Shown here: positions 34,825 through 44,331 of the stretch, in pieces | How the letters are laid out: each line of letters starts with the position of its first letter | Numbering within the stretch: position 1 is the first letter of the stretch | DNA from: Prosthecobacter debontii | GTDB taxonomy: Bacteria; Verrucomicrobiota; Verrucomicrobiia; Verrucomicrobiales; Akkermansiaceae | DNA: 64,000 bases | Direction of reading: 5' to 3' | Assembly (NCBI GenBank): GCA_945869465.1 | Contig: CAMBPB010000003.1 | Location: 27,070-91,069 of the forward strand | Notes under the pieces: generated by a model | Told to the model about the DNA's origin: nothing | Seen by the model: only the letters and a program-made list of their open reading frames with translations | The model's database searches: none | Program-made: the position numbers and the translations under genes

Positions 34825-35670
34825 TCACTTGATCTCCATGCTGGTCTTGGGCCAGATCCAGCGCTGCACTTTTCCGTCCTTGATGAAGGCTTTTGCCTGC
34901 AGCTCATTGACTCCCAGAATCGTTTCCGCCTTGTAGGCGGCGGTTCCCGTTTGGAACTCGACCCCGTTCACGGTTTCATCGGCGGCGGCCTTCCAGCCGA
35001 GCACTTGATCGAAGGTGAACTCCTTGATCTGGCCGCTGCGAATGCTTTCCTGCATCACCTTGACCACGTCCACCGGTCCGGCCGCTGGTGCGGTTGGCAC
35101 CGGCGCAGGTTCCGGAATAGGGGCGGGTTCGGGAGCGGGAGCGGGCTCGGGGACCGGGGCGGGGACCGGGGCGGGCTGAGGATCCACCACGGTGGCGGGG
35201 ACCGGAGCGGGCTCCTCGGAGTCGCCGCCTGGAGCGGGCGTGGGTTTGGGAGCGGGTGGCGGGGTTGTGGCCGGTGGCTTGGCTGCCAGTTGCTCCATCA
35301 GGTTGGTCTTGGAAATCGGCAGCACGATCGAGTAGGCGGTGTCGCCCGGCCGGATCACGGCATTCGCGCCTTCGATGCGCAACAGCTTGCTGCGACTGCC
35401 GGGAGCCAAGGTGATCGAAAGACCCGATGCCTCGTCGGCGAATTTGAGTTCGTCGCTGATGGTGACATTCTTGGGAAGTTGCTCGGGAGTTAGAGCGGTC
35501 AAATCGATCGTCGGGGCGGAGCCGGAGGGCCGAATCCCGAGTGTTTCAAGCGCATTTCCGGAGGTCTTCTTGGGGTTGAGCCCGGTGACTTTGAATCGAA
35601 AGGCCGGTTCGGCCACGAAGCCCAGAACGCCCATCGCGGCTATCCCCACGAGAATCAAAAATGGTTTCAT
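34825..35670 (-). CDS. Hypothetical exported protein with Pro/Ala linker
   Basis: A 281-residue protein I do not recognise. It starts with a signal peptide or membrane anchor (MKPFLILVGIAAMGVLGFVAEPAFRF), followed by a small beta-rich segment (about 45-125), then a Pro/Ala/Glu linker of some 75 residues with PAPVPEPAP units, then a conserved-looking C-terminal domain (VMQESIRSGQIKEFTFDQVLGWKA to the WIWPKTSMEIK end). The linker implies two domains spaced in the periplasm. Confidence 0.72.
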   Translation of the reverse strand: MKPFLILVGIAAMGVLGFVAEPAFRFKVTGLNPKKTSGNALETLGIRPSGSAPTIDLTALTPEQLPKNVTISDELKFADEASGLSITLAPGSRSKLLRIEGANAVIRPGDTAYSIVLPISKTNLMEQLAAKPPATTPPPAPKPTPAPGGDSEEPAPVPATVVDPQPAPVPAPVPEPAPAPEPAPIPEPAPVPTAPAAGPVDVVKVMQESIRSGQIKEFTFDQVLGWKAAADETVNGVEFQTGTAAYKAETILGVNELQAKAFIKDGKVQRWIWPKTSMEIK

Positions 35671-35714
35671 ATGACGGCAACGAGGTATCCCCTGACGGGG
35701 GCCTTGGAAAGAAT

Positions 35715-35960
35715 TTAAAATTCCCGGTCACCCCCGGGAGTTTCCTCCAAATGAGCGAGGGCCTTTTGGAAACTGGCGTTCGCGAGATAGTGGCGCAGCC
35801 GGGGATCGATCCGCTGGTGATGGCTCACTGCCCAATTGGAAATCTCCTGCGAAACCAGCTGCAAGGCGTCCAGATGGCCGGCCGGGTCGCGGTCGCGCCA
35901 GGCATGGTCGGCGATGATGGCTTCGCGGCGGCGGAGAAAATCGATCAGGTCGGCGGTCAT
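35715..35960 (-). CDS. Small hypothetical protein
   Basis: An 81-residue, probably helical, soluble protein (MTADLIDFLRRREAIIADHAWRDRDPAGHLDALQLVSQEISNW). Composition and codon use resemble real genes nearby, and it lies in line with the flanking minus-strand genes. No function can be named. Confidence 0.6.
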   Translation of the reverse strand: MTADLIDFLRRREAIIADHAWRDRDPAGHLDALQLVSQEISNWAVSHHQRIDPRLRHYLANASFQKALAHLEETPGGDREF

Positions 35961-36020
35961 GGTCAGGGCGCAGTGAAGCAGCGGCTTTGCGCCTCCGCCA
36001 GTCGATAGATATTCGAAGAA

Positions 36021-36938
36021 TCAAGGCCGCTCGCCGATGCCTAACAAGGTCTGGAAATTCGGGCCGGAGGTTTCACGGTCGGCGACGACGGTTTCGACTC
36101 GTTGAAAACCGGCTTTTTCCAGCATGGCCGCGAGGCCGCTTTCGGAGAAGCCGAGCCAGCGGTCGGCATAGAGCTCGCGGGCTTCCTCGAAATGGTGTTG
36201 GACAAGATCGAGCACGATCAGGCGGCCGCCGGGTTTGAGGATGCGGAAGGCGGCGTCGATGGCCCTCTGCGGGTGTTCCGCGTGATGAAGGGCCTGGCTG
36301 AGGATGGCGAGATCCAGGGATTGCGCGTCGATCGGCGGGTCTTCGATGTCGCCGATCCGGTATTCGAGGTTCGTTAGGCCGTTTTGCACCGCAAGGGATT
36401 GACCGAATTCGACCATTTTCGGGGACAGATCCACGGCGATGACTTTTTCGGCGCGTTGGGCGAGCAGTTGCGCCAAGGTGCCTTCGCCGGCGCCGAGGTC
36501 GGCGACGACCCGGTGGTTGAGCACCTTGAGGAGCGCCTCGGCGAGGGCCTTCCACGATCGGCCGGGGACGTAGTCCTTGCCAAAGCGGCCGGCGAGTTCG
36601 TCGAAATAGGCGCGGGCGCTGTCCTTGCGTTTTCCCAGCAGATGCCGGAGCGACGCCCGGTCCGCGGCGACTTCGGGCACTTCCTCGGCTGCGAGTTGCG
36701 CCACTTCCATCAGATCGGGCGCGGCGGTGCAGGAATACATGTTGTTTTTCCCGCTGCGCTCGTCGGCCACCAGTCCCGCCGTCTTGAGTTGGGAAAGCTG
36801 GGTGGAAATCCGGCTTTGGCCCATCCCGAGGATTTCCTGAAGCTCCGCCACCGACAGGGCTTCGCTGCCCACCAACATCAGAATCCGCAGGCGGGTGGGG
36901 TCGGAGAGCAATTTGAGCGATTTCAGCATTGACGGCAT
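36021..36938 (-). CDS. ArsR-family regulator fused to SAM-dependent methyltransferase
   Basis: A 305-residue fusion. Residues about 1-80 are an ArsR winged helix: [48 protein letters not shown]. Residues about 140-260 are a class I methyltransferase domain with the SAM loop [16 protein letters not shown] and [20 protein letters not shown]. It is divergent from metK with 56 bp between the starts, and ahcY follows metK. ArsR-type SahR regulators control SAM-cycle genes in response to S-adenosylhomocysteine in Proteobacteria, and some ArsR proteins carry a methyltransferase domain. I infer that this protein senses SAM or SAH and controls metK-ahcY; a true methyltransferase is the alternative. 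Confidence 0.88.
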   Translation of the reverse strand: MPSMLKSLKLLSDPTRLRILMLVGSEALSVAELQEILGMGQSRISTQLSQLKTAGLVADERSGKNNMYSCTAAPDLMEVAQLAAEEVPEVAADRASLRHLLGKRKDSARAYFDELAGRFGKDYVPGRSWKALAEALLKVLNHRVVADLGAGEGTLAQLLAQRAEKVIAVDLSPKMVEFGQSLAVQNGLTNLEYRIGDIEDPPIDAQSLDLAILSQALHHAEHPQRAIDAAFRILKPGGRLIVLDLVQHHFEEARELYADRWLGFSESGLAAMLEKAGFQRVETVVADRETSGPNFQTLLGIGERP

Positions 36939-36994
36939 GGCGGATCGCTTATATCAACGCATCACGATTTGACGATACGAAAATTAAAAAGCAC
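36939..36994. promoter_or_regulatory. Divergent promoter region of the ArsR-MT gene and metK
   Basis: The AT-rich 56-bp gap (tatatcaacgcatcacg, then tttgacgatacg) separates the two starts and must hold promoters and any operator. An imperfect dyad (tatcaa to tttgacgata) is present. It is too short for a SAM riboswitch. No clear -35/-10 pair can be fixed by eye. Confidence 0.5.
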
Positions 36995-38191
<1,197 letters not shown>

Positions 38192-38215
38192 GGCCGACAG
38201 AGACAGAAGAGGGGA

Positions 38216-38237
38216 AGACAGAAGACAGAAGATTGGA
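38216..38237 (+). repeat. Left 22-bp inverted repeat of the metK-ahcY element
   Basis: The 22 bases (core gacagaagacagaagattgg at 38217-38236) are perfectly complementary to 38623-38644. The arm consists of two exact GACAGAA heptads plus GATTGGA. Confidence 0.9.
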
Positions 38238-38243
38238 AAAGAG

Positions 38244-38621
38244 ATGCATAATTTTGAGGAACTTGAGGTTTGGAAGCGTGCTTCGCGCCTTGCGGTTTCG
38301 ATACTTGAGCTGGTGGAGCCACTGCGGCTTTACGGTTTGAGGGATCAGATGATCCGGTCTTGCATTTCAATTCCTTCGAATATTGCGGAAGGCGCCGATC
38401 GCGACAGCAATCGTGAATTCCGCAGGTTTCTGTCTTTCTCCAAAGGTTCGTCAGGCGAGCTCCGCACGCAGCTCTACATCGGTCTTCGGGCGGGGATCTT
38501 CAGCGAAGAACAAGCCCGTCCTCTCATCAATGAGTCCAAGGAAATATCATCCATGATCGAAGGGCTCCGCAAGCGTCTTGGAGGAAGCTTCTTCAATGCC
38601 GTCTTTGGCTGGCTCTTCTAA
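38244..38621 (+). CDS. Four-helix-bundle protein (S23 / 23S rRNA intervening-sequence family)
   Basis: A 125-residue protein. Family signatures in order: FEELEVWKRASRLAVSILEL, YGLRDQMIRSCISIPSNIAEGADR, EFRRFLSFSKGSSGELRTQL, and ARPLINESKEISSMIEGLRKRL. The family includes proteins encoded in 23S rRNA intervening sequences and is structurally close to Avd, the accessory protein of diversity-generating retroelements. Its function is not known; RNA or nucleic-acid binding is suspected. Here it is not in an rRNA gene but between metK and ahcY, bracketed by inverted heptad arrays. The start is 7 bp after the left repeat and the stop is 1 bp before the right repeat, so gene and repeats form one unit. 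Confidence 0.93.
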   Translation: MHNFEELEVWKRASRLAVSILELVEPLRLYGLRDQMIRSCISIPSNIAEGADRDSNREFRRFLSFSKGSSGELRTQLYIGLRAGIFSEEQARPLINESKEISSMIEGLRKRLGGSFFNAVFGWLF

Positions 38622-38622
38622 C

Positions 38623-38644
38623 TCCAATCTTCTGTCTTCTGTCT
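38623..38644 (-). repeat. Right 22-bp inverted repeat of the metK-ahcY element
   Basis: Perfect reverse complement of 38216-38237, starting one base after the stop codon of the four-helix-bundle gene. A further partial copy (cttctgtctc) follows to about 38658. Confidence 0.9.
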
Positions 38645-38695
38645 CAAAATCTTCTGTCTCATCCCATTAACTAAACAACCACCCCACAAACCAAC

Positions 38696-40108
38696 ATGAG
38701 TTTCACCGACTACAAAGTTCGCGACATCGGCCTTGCCGATTTCGGCCGCAAGGAAATTGAGATCGCCGAGCATGAAATGCCCGGTTTGATGGCCACCCGC
38801 GCCAAGTATGGCCCTGACAAGCCGCTGCAAGGCGTGCGCATCATGGGCTCGCTGCACATGACCATCCAGACTGCCGTGCTCATTGAGACGCTCGCCGCGC
38901 TCGGTGCCGAGGTGCGCTGGGTTTCCTGCAACATCTTCTCCACCCAGGACCATGCCGCCGCCGCCATCGCCGCCGTCGGCGTTCCCGTGTTCGCCTGGAA
39001 GGGCGAGACACTTGAGGAATATTGGTGGTGCACCTGGCAGGCGCTGGTGAATCCGCAGGGCCTTGGCCCGGAACTCATCGTCGATGACGGTGGCGATGCC
39101 ACTCTGCTCATCCACAAGGGTTATGAATTGGAGAACGGATCCGACTGGGTCAACACGCCTTCCGAAAGCCACGAAGAAAGCGTCATCAAGGACCTGCTCA
39201 AGGATGTTCACGCCAAGCAGCCGGGCATTTTCCACAAGATCGTCGCCGATTGGAAAGGCGTTTCCGAAGAAACCACCACCGGCGTGCACCGCCTCTATCA
39301 GATGGCCAGGGCCGGCACGCTGCTGGTTCCCGCGATCAACGTGAATGATTCGGTTACCAAGTCGAAGTTCGACAACCTCTACGGTTGCCGCGAGTCGCTG
39401 GTGGACGGCATCAAGCGCGCCACCGATGTGATGATTTCCGGCAAGGTCGGCGTGGTCTGTGGTTATGGCGATGTGGGCAAGGGCTGCGCCCAGGCACTCC
39501 GCGGCCAGGGCGCGCAAGTCGTGGTCACTGAAATCGACCCGATTTGCGCGCTGCAGGCGGCAATGGAAGGTTTCCGCGTGCTGCCCATCGAGGACACCCT
39601 CGGCTGGGGCGACATCTACGTCACCACCACCGGCAACAAGGACATCATCCGCCTTGAGCACATGGAGAAGATGAAGGATCAGGCGATTGTCTGCAACATC
39701 GGCCACTTCGACAACGAGATCCAGATCGACAAGCTCAACAACGCTCCGGGAGTCGTGCGCACCAACATCAAGCCACAGGTGGACAAGTATACCTTCCCGA
39801 CGGGTAACAGCCTTTACATGCTGGCCGAAGGCCGCCTTGTGAATCTCGGTTGCGCCACCGGCCACCCGAGCTTTGTGATGTCCAACAGTTTCACCAACCA
39901 GACGCTTGCGCAAATCGACCTCTGGAAGAACAAGGACACCTACAAGGCTGGCCAGGTAACAGTGTTGCCGAAACACCTCGACGAGGAGGTCGCCCGACTC
40001 CACCTCGCCAAGGTCGGCGCGAAACTCAGCAAGCTCACCTCCGAGCAAGCCGACTACATCGGTGTTTCGGTGGACGGTCCCTACAAGGCGGATCAATATC
40101 GCTACTGA
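38696..40108 (+). CDS. ahcY: Adenosylhomocysteinase
   Basis: Hydrolyses S-adenosylhomocysteine to adenosine and homocysteine, relieving inhibition of methyltransferases. The 470-residue protein has the NAD-binding [21 protein letters not shown], the active-site [11 protein letters not shown] and [11 protein letters not shown] blocks, and the C-terminal YKADQYRY, which reaches into the neighbouring subunit in the tetramer. Together with metK and the divergent ArsR-MT regulator it makes a SAM-cycle locus. The leader ccaccccacaaaccaacATG has no G in the last 15 bases. A terminator follows at 40129. Confidence 0.97.
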   Translation: MSFTDYKVRDIGLADFGRKEIEIAEHEMPGLMATRAKYGPDKPLQGVRIMGSLHMTIQTAVLIETLAALGAEVRWVSCNIFSTQDHAAAAIAAVGVPVFAWKGETLEEYWWCTWQALVNPQGLGPELIVDDGGDATLLIHKGYELENGSDWVNTPSESHEESVIKDLLKDVHAKQPGIFHKIVADWKGVSEETTTGVHRLYQMARAGTLLVPAINVNDSVTKSKFDNLYGCRESLVDGIKRATDVMISGKVGVVCGYGDVGKGCAQALRGQGAQVVVTEIDPICALQAAMEGFRVLPIEDTLGWGDIYVTTTGNKDIIRLEHMEKMKDQAIVCNIGHFDNEIQIDKLNNAPGVVRTNIKPQVDKYTFPTGNSLYMLAEGRLVNLGCATGHPSFVMSNSFTNQTLAQIDLWKNKDTYKAGQVTVLPKHLDEEVARLHLAKVGAKLSKLTSEQADYIGVSVDGPYKADQYRY

Positions 40109-40128
40109 GGTTTTGTCTCTAAGGAAAT

Positions 40129-40161
40129 GCCCGGATGGTCCGCCATCCGGGCGTTTTTTTT
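40129..40161 (+). terminator. Rho-independent terminator after ahcY
   Basis: Perfect 10-bp stem gcccggatgg / ccatccgggc with a 4-nt loop, followed by g and eight T. It lies 21 bp after the ahcY stop and ends the metK-ahcY transcript. Confidence 0.93.
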
Positions 40162-40209
40162 ATGCCGAGTCGGACATCCTGCGGAATGCCGAGTGGTTCC
40201 GGGATGGAA

Positions 40210-43200
40210 TCAGCCCAGCGGTGAAAGCAGGTGGGAGAGGGTTTCGGCGTCGATTTTCAGCTTGGTGGTGTCTTCGGAGAGCAGGGCCTCGACGAGCGCG
40301 GACTTGTGTTTTTGGAGCAGGAGGATGCGATCCTCAATGGTGCCGCGGCAGACGAGTTTGTGGACGAAGACCGGCTTGGTCTGGCCGATGCGGTGGGCCC
40401 GGTCAGTCGCCTGGTTTTCGGCGGCGGGGTTCCACCAGGGGTCGTAGTGGATGACGGTGTCGGCGGCGGTTAGATTGAGGCCGGTGCCGCCGGCTTTGAG
40501 CGAGATGAGGAAGATCGGGACTTCGCCGGCTTGGAATTTTTTCACCAGGCTGGCGCGGTCCTTGGTTTGGCCGGTGAGTTTGAGGAAGGGGATTTTTTCG
40601 AGGTTGAGGTGTTCCTCGATGAGTTCGAGCATCGAGGTGAACTGCGAGAATAACAGGATGCGGCGGCCTTCCTCCAGCAGCGTGGGAAGGAGTTCGGAAG
40701 TTAGATAGTCGAGCTTGGCGGAGTCCACCACGCGCTGGGCGGCCTCGCTCTTGAGAAGCTGGGGGTGGCAGCAGATCTGGCGGAGCTTGAGCAGGGCGTC
40801 GAGCACGATGATGTGGGATTTCGCGAGGCCCTTGTCGGCGATGGCATGGCGGACGCGCTCGTCCATGGCGGCGCGGACCGATTCGTAGAGATCGGTTTGT
40901 TTCGGGTGGAGATCGATGTTGTGGATGAGGGTGGTTTTGGCCGGCAGTTCGGTGGCGACCTGGTCCTTGGTGCGGCGCAGGATGAGCGGTGAAACGCGGC
41001 GGTTGAGGGCGATTTGGGCAAGCGCGGAGCGATCGCGCTCGATGGGTTTGCGGATGACGGTGTTGAAGGTTTTTTCATCCGCCAGAAAACCGGGCATCAG
41101 GAAGCGCATCAGGCTCCAGAGCTCGCCGAGGTGGTTTTCCATCGGCGTGCCGGACAGGCAGACGCGGTGGGCGGCGGTGAGTTTGCAGGCGCAGTGGGCG
41201 GACTGGGCCTTGGGGTTCTTGATATACTGGGCCTCGTCTAACACAAGCACATGCCAGCGGTGTTTCGAGAGCTCGTCGAAGTCGCGGACGAGCAGCGGAT
41301 AGGATGTCAGGACGATGTCGGCGCTGGCGATTTGATCGAAGTTTTGCGCGCGATCGCCGCCATGGAGCACGAGCACCTTGAGATGCGGGGCGAATTTTTG
41401 CGCTTCGGCGGCCCAGTTGGGCACGACCGAGGTGGGGGCGACGACGAGCGACGGTTTGGCGGGGGATTTCGCGTGTTCGGCGGCGAGGTGGGCAAGAGTT
41501 TGCAGGGTTTTGCCGAGGCCCATGTCATCGGCGAGGATGCCGTGCAGGCCGTGATTGGCGAGGAACTGGAGCCAGCGGAAGCCTTCGAGCTGATAGTGGC
41601 GGAGCGCGGCCTTGATGGTGGACGGGAGTTCGGCGGGCGGGAGTCCCTGGATGTCGCGCAGATTGCGGCCGAGGGTGGCCAGGGCGAGGGTGGTTTCCGA
41701 GGAGTCGATCGCGAGGGCGTCGGCCACGCCGGCGGCGCTGAGGCGGTCCATGCGGATCGGTCCATCGCCGGAGGTGCCGTGGAACAGGTGGCGGACCTGT
41801 TCGACCATTTCCAGAAAGCGGCGGGCGGGGAAGCGGATGTGGCCGTCCGCGGGTTTGTCACAAGGCAGCAGCAGGGTTTCCGGAATCTGTTCCGGATCGG
41901 AATAGCGCAGCAACCAGTCCTCGGCGATGGCGCGGGCGATTTGCGGGATGAGGCTGATTTTTTTGCCGTCGAACTCGCCGGTGACATCAAAGCGGAACCA
42001 ATCGATGCCGTGGTCGGTATCCGCCTCGATGGCGGGGAAGAAGTCGCGGATATCGTGGACGGTGAGGCCGAGTTTGGGGTCGGCTTCGATGGTCCAGCCC
42101 CTGGCCTTGAGGGCATGGCATTCCGGACGATCAAGAAATTCCAGCCAATCCGAGACGCGGGTGGTGGCGTGTTGGATGACGACCGAGTGGCGGTTTTTGT
42201 CGTTGAGTTCGGAATCGGGCAGGATCTCGTGCAGGGGCGTGAGGCCGTGCTCCTTGAGTTCGCCGGCGAGATCGGTTTCCGCTGAGCGGTTGCGCTCGAG
42301 AACCACGCGGGTATCGCCCTCCATCCACGTGGTTGTGGGAAGGGCGTGTTCGCCGAGGGGAAACAACTCCTGGCTGCCGGGATATTGGAATTTGAGGACG
42401 CCGCCGACATGGCGTTTGAGGAAGATGCCCACCATCACGTTGGTGATGTGAAGGATCGGGATGGGGGACAGGCCGGCGAGGAGTTTGGCGGGTTTTTCCG
42501 CAGGCAGGGGCAGCGGGTTTTCCGGCGAGATGGCGGCGAGTTCGAGGTTGAGATCCGGAATGCGGTCCGCGGGGATGACGGGACCGCTGTCCCATGCTCT
42601 GAGGATCGCCGGGGGCAGATGGCTCTGGACGAGTCCGAACAGGGTGTTTTCCGTATCCACATAGCGGAACGGCTCGGTCTGGATGACTTCGATTTCCTTC
42701 GATGGCAGTTTAAGCAAGGGGTAGGCGTCACCACCGGGCAGCAGTCCCCAGGACGCCTCGATGGTTAGAGGCGGACCTTCGGTGAGGCACCGGTATTGCG
42801 AGGAGGAAAAATTCCGGGGGGCGGGTCTGCCGAAAAACAGGCGTCCGGTGGCGAGCGCCGCGGTGAGGATATCCTCCCAGCCGTCTCCTTCAAGCGGGAT
42901 GGAGCCGCCCCACTGATGGTATTTGCGGTTGCGCTGGTGGAATCTGCCGCAGATGGCCAGGTCCTCGGTGGCCATGTATTTGGCGGGGCGCGAAGGGTCC
43001 GCGCTGGCGATGCTGGATTCGATGGAAAACCCGGTCTTGGTGTGGTTTCCCACCCGCAGGGTGAAGTGCGGGATGTGCGCCTGATAGGAAAACGAATCGG
43101 AATGGATCTCGATGCAGTAAGCGAGAAACTTGCGGTAGGGTTTGGCGGGCTTTTTGGCCTGGAGTTTGATGGCGTCGGCTTCCTTGATTTTTCGGAGCCA

Positions 43201-43620
43201 GGCGGCAATGGCCGCGTTGGATTGAAGGCCGGAGATCCTGGGGGCTGCAACCCTTGGGGTGGCGGTGGCGATGGACTTGAGGTTCTCCAATACGGCCACG
43301 GCATGCTCGCACACATGGCCATCGAAACAGGAACAGTCCGTGGTCAGATCGTAATCCACCGACCGGGTGGTCCGGTCATATTCGGAAAAAAGGAACAGCT
43401 TGGTCCGATAGGGCTGCGGATTGGAGCCGTTCACCCGGGCCTCCACGACCAGATCACAGTCATCGGCCTCGGGATCATCCGTGAGGCGAATGGAGGCCAC
43501 CGGGATTCCTTTGCCTCGAAGCAAGGTGTCAGACTCGAATTCCACGCTCCAGTTTCCGCTGACCAACCATGGGATCAAACCAGGGTAGTCGGAGAGATCG
43601 GCGGCGCTGGGGATACTCAT
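40210..43620 (-). CDS. SNF2-family helicase with N-terminal SWIM zinc finger
   Basis: A 1136-residue DNA translocase. Residues 96-106 are a SWIM-type zinc finger (C-S-C-F-D-G-H-V-C-E-H, CxCx5CxH). A large middle region precedes the ATPase. The SNF2 core has DDMGLGKTLQTLAHL (Walker A), LVVAPTSVVPNW, VLDEAQYIKN (DEAQ box), CLSGTPMENHLGELWSLMRFL, and the second RecA lobe LLFSQFTSMLELIEEHL ending in VIHYDPWWNPAAENQATDRAHRIGQ. Bacterial HepA/RapA-like enzymes of this type remodel DNA-protein complexes; the exact role is unknown. The gene stands alone on the minus strand, facing ahcY. Confidence 0.93.
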   Translation of the reverse strand: MSIPSAADLSDYPGLIPWLVSGNWSVEFESDTLLRGKGIPVASIRLTDDPEADDCDLVVEARVNGSNPQPYRTKLFLFSEYDRTTRSVDYDLTTDCSCFDGHVCEHAVAVLENLKSIATATPRVAAPRISGLQSNAAIAAWLRKIKEADAIKLQAKKPAKPYRKFLAYCIEIHSDSFSYQAHIPHFTLRVGNHTKTGFSIESSIASADPSRPAKYMATEDLAICGRFHQRNRKYHQWGGSIPLEGDGWEDILTAALATGRLFFGRPAPRNFSSSQYRCLTEGPPLTIEASWGLLPGGDAYPLLKLPSKEIEVIQTEPFRYVDTENTLFGLVQSHLPPAILRAWDSGPVIPADRIPDLNLELAAISPENPLPLPAEKPAKLLAGLSPIPILHITNVMVGIFLKRHVGGVLKFQYPGSQELFPLGEHALPTTTWMEGDTRVVLERNRSAETDLAGELKEHGLTPLHEILPDSELNDKNRHSVVIQHATTRVSDWLEFLDRPECHALKARGWTIEADPKLGLTVHDIRDFFPAIEADTDHGIDWFRFDVTGEFDGKKISLIPQIARAIAEDWLLRYSDPEQIPETLLLPCDKPADGHIRFPARRFLEMVEQVRHLFHGTSGDGPIRMDRLSAAGVADALAIDSSETTLALATLGRNLRDIQGLPPAELPSTIKAALRHYQLEGFRWLQFLANHGLHGILADDMGLGKTLQTLAHLAAEHAKSPAKPSLVVAPTSVVPNWAAEAQKFAPHLKVLVLHGGDRAQNFDQIASADIVLTSYPLLVRDFDELSKHRWHVLVLDEAQYIKNPKAQSAHCACKLTAAHRVCLSGTPMENHLGELWSLMRFLMPGFLADEKTFNTVIRKPIERDRSALAQIALNRRVSPLILRRTKDQVATELPAKTTLIHNIDLHPKQTDLYESVRAAMDERVRHAIADKGLAKSHIIVLDALLKLRQICCHPQLLKSEAAQRVVDSAKLDYLTSELLPTLLEEGRRILLFSQFTSMLELIEEHLNLEKIPFLKLTGQTKDRASLVKKFQAGEVPIFLISLKAGGTGLNLTAADTVIHYDPWWNPAAENQATDRAHRIGQTKPVFVHKLVCRGTIEDRILLLQKHKSALVEALLSEDTTKLKIDAETLSHLLSPLG

Positions 43621-43644
43621 GGCTCGAAACTTGGAATCCGACCA

Positions 43645-44328
43645 TCACTTGGCCGTCTGCTTGGCCGTCTGCTTGGCCGTCTGCTTGGCGTTCTGCTTGG
43701 CGTTCAGCTTGGCACGGGCGATTTCGAAGATCATCGGCATGACCGAGATGACGATGATTCCGAGGACCACCAGTTCGAAGTTCTTTTTCACGATCGGAAT
43801 GTTGCAAAAAAACCAACCGGCCGGGAGCAGTAGCCCGACCCAGAGGATGGCTCCGGTGACATTGAAGAACATGAAGCGCTTGTAGCCCATTTCCCCGGAG
43901 CCTGCGACGAAGGGCGCGAAGGTGCGGACGATCGGCACGAAGCGGGCGAGGATGATCGTCTTGCCGCCATAGCGGACGAAGTATTCATTGGTTTTAGCGA
44001 TGTGCGCGGGTTTCACGATGCGCGGGAACTTCCGCATCGTCCAACTGCCGAATTCCCGGCCAACCCAATAGTTCAGCGAATCTCCGAGGATGGCGGCTGC
44101 CAGCAGGACCAAGGCAGCAAGCCAGAAGTTCAGTCCGGATGAGGCATCGGCCGCCAGAGCGCCCACGGCGAAGAGCAGCGAGTCACCAGGCAGAAAAGGC
44201 GTAACGACCAAACCCGTTTCACAAAACACAATGAGGAACAGCAGGCCATAGACCAGCGTGCCGTATTGACTGATAAAGGTGGTGAGGTGTTCCTGGATGT
44301 GCAGGATGAAATCGATGGTTTCCTTCAT
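43645..44328 (-). CDS. DedA-family membrane protein with KQTA-repeat tail
   Basis: A 227-residue integral membrane protein. DedA signatures: FCETGLVVTPFLPGDSLLFAVGAL, GDSLNYWVGREFG, ILARFVPIVRTFAPFVAGSGEM. Family members include undecaprenyl-phosphate and phospholipid flippases. The last 25 residues are tandem KQ(T/N)A tetrapeptides (AKQNAKQTAKQTAKQTAK), encoded by a 12-bp repeat at about 43648-43708, giving a strongly basic cytoplasmic tail. It lies 3 bp after gpsA in the plsY-gpsA-dedA run, consistent with a lipid role. Confidence 0.92.
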   Translation of the reverse strand: MKETIDFILHIQEHLTTFISQYGTLVYGLLFLIVFCETGLVVTPFLPGDSLLFAVGALAADASSGLNFWLAALVLLAAAILGDSLNYWVGREFGSWTMRKFPRIVKPAHIAKTNEYFVRYGGKTIILARFVPIVRTFAPFVAGSGEMGYKRFMFFNVTGAILWVGLLLPAGWFFCNIPIVKKNFELVVLGIIVISVMPMIFEIARAKLNAKQNAKQTAKQTAKQTAK

Positions 44329-44331
44329 GAC

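Larger units (their letters stand above)
38196..38662 (+). mobile_element. Candidate element: 7-bp arrays and 22-bp inverted repeats around a four-helix-bundle gene (site C)
   Basis: The left array (38196-38237) is in 7-bp register: gacagag, acagaag, aggggaa, gacagaa, gacagaa, gattgga. The right array (38623-38662) is its reverse complement over 22 bp, followed by one more copy of the same motif. Inside is a single gene for an S23/IVS-type four-helix-bundle protein (38244-38621). The whole unit of about 467 bp sits between metK and ahcY, 5 bp after the metK stop, and interrupts no gene. Sites A, B and D share the heptad pattern with other sequences. No target-site duplication can be shown. 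Mobility is inferred from structure. Confidence 0.6.

Noticed and set aside
36939..36994. SAM riboswitch before metK
   Set aside because: The gap is only 56 bp and shows none of the nested helices of known SAM riboswitches.
38244..38621. Four-helix-bundle gene as evidence of a 23S rRNA intervening sequence
   Set aside because: Flanking genes are metK and ahcY; no rRNA sequence is present.
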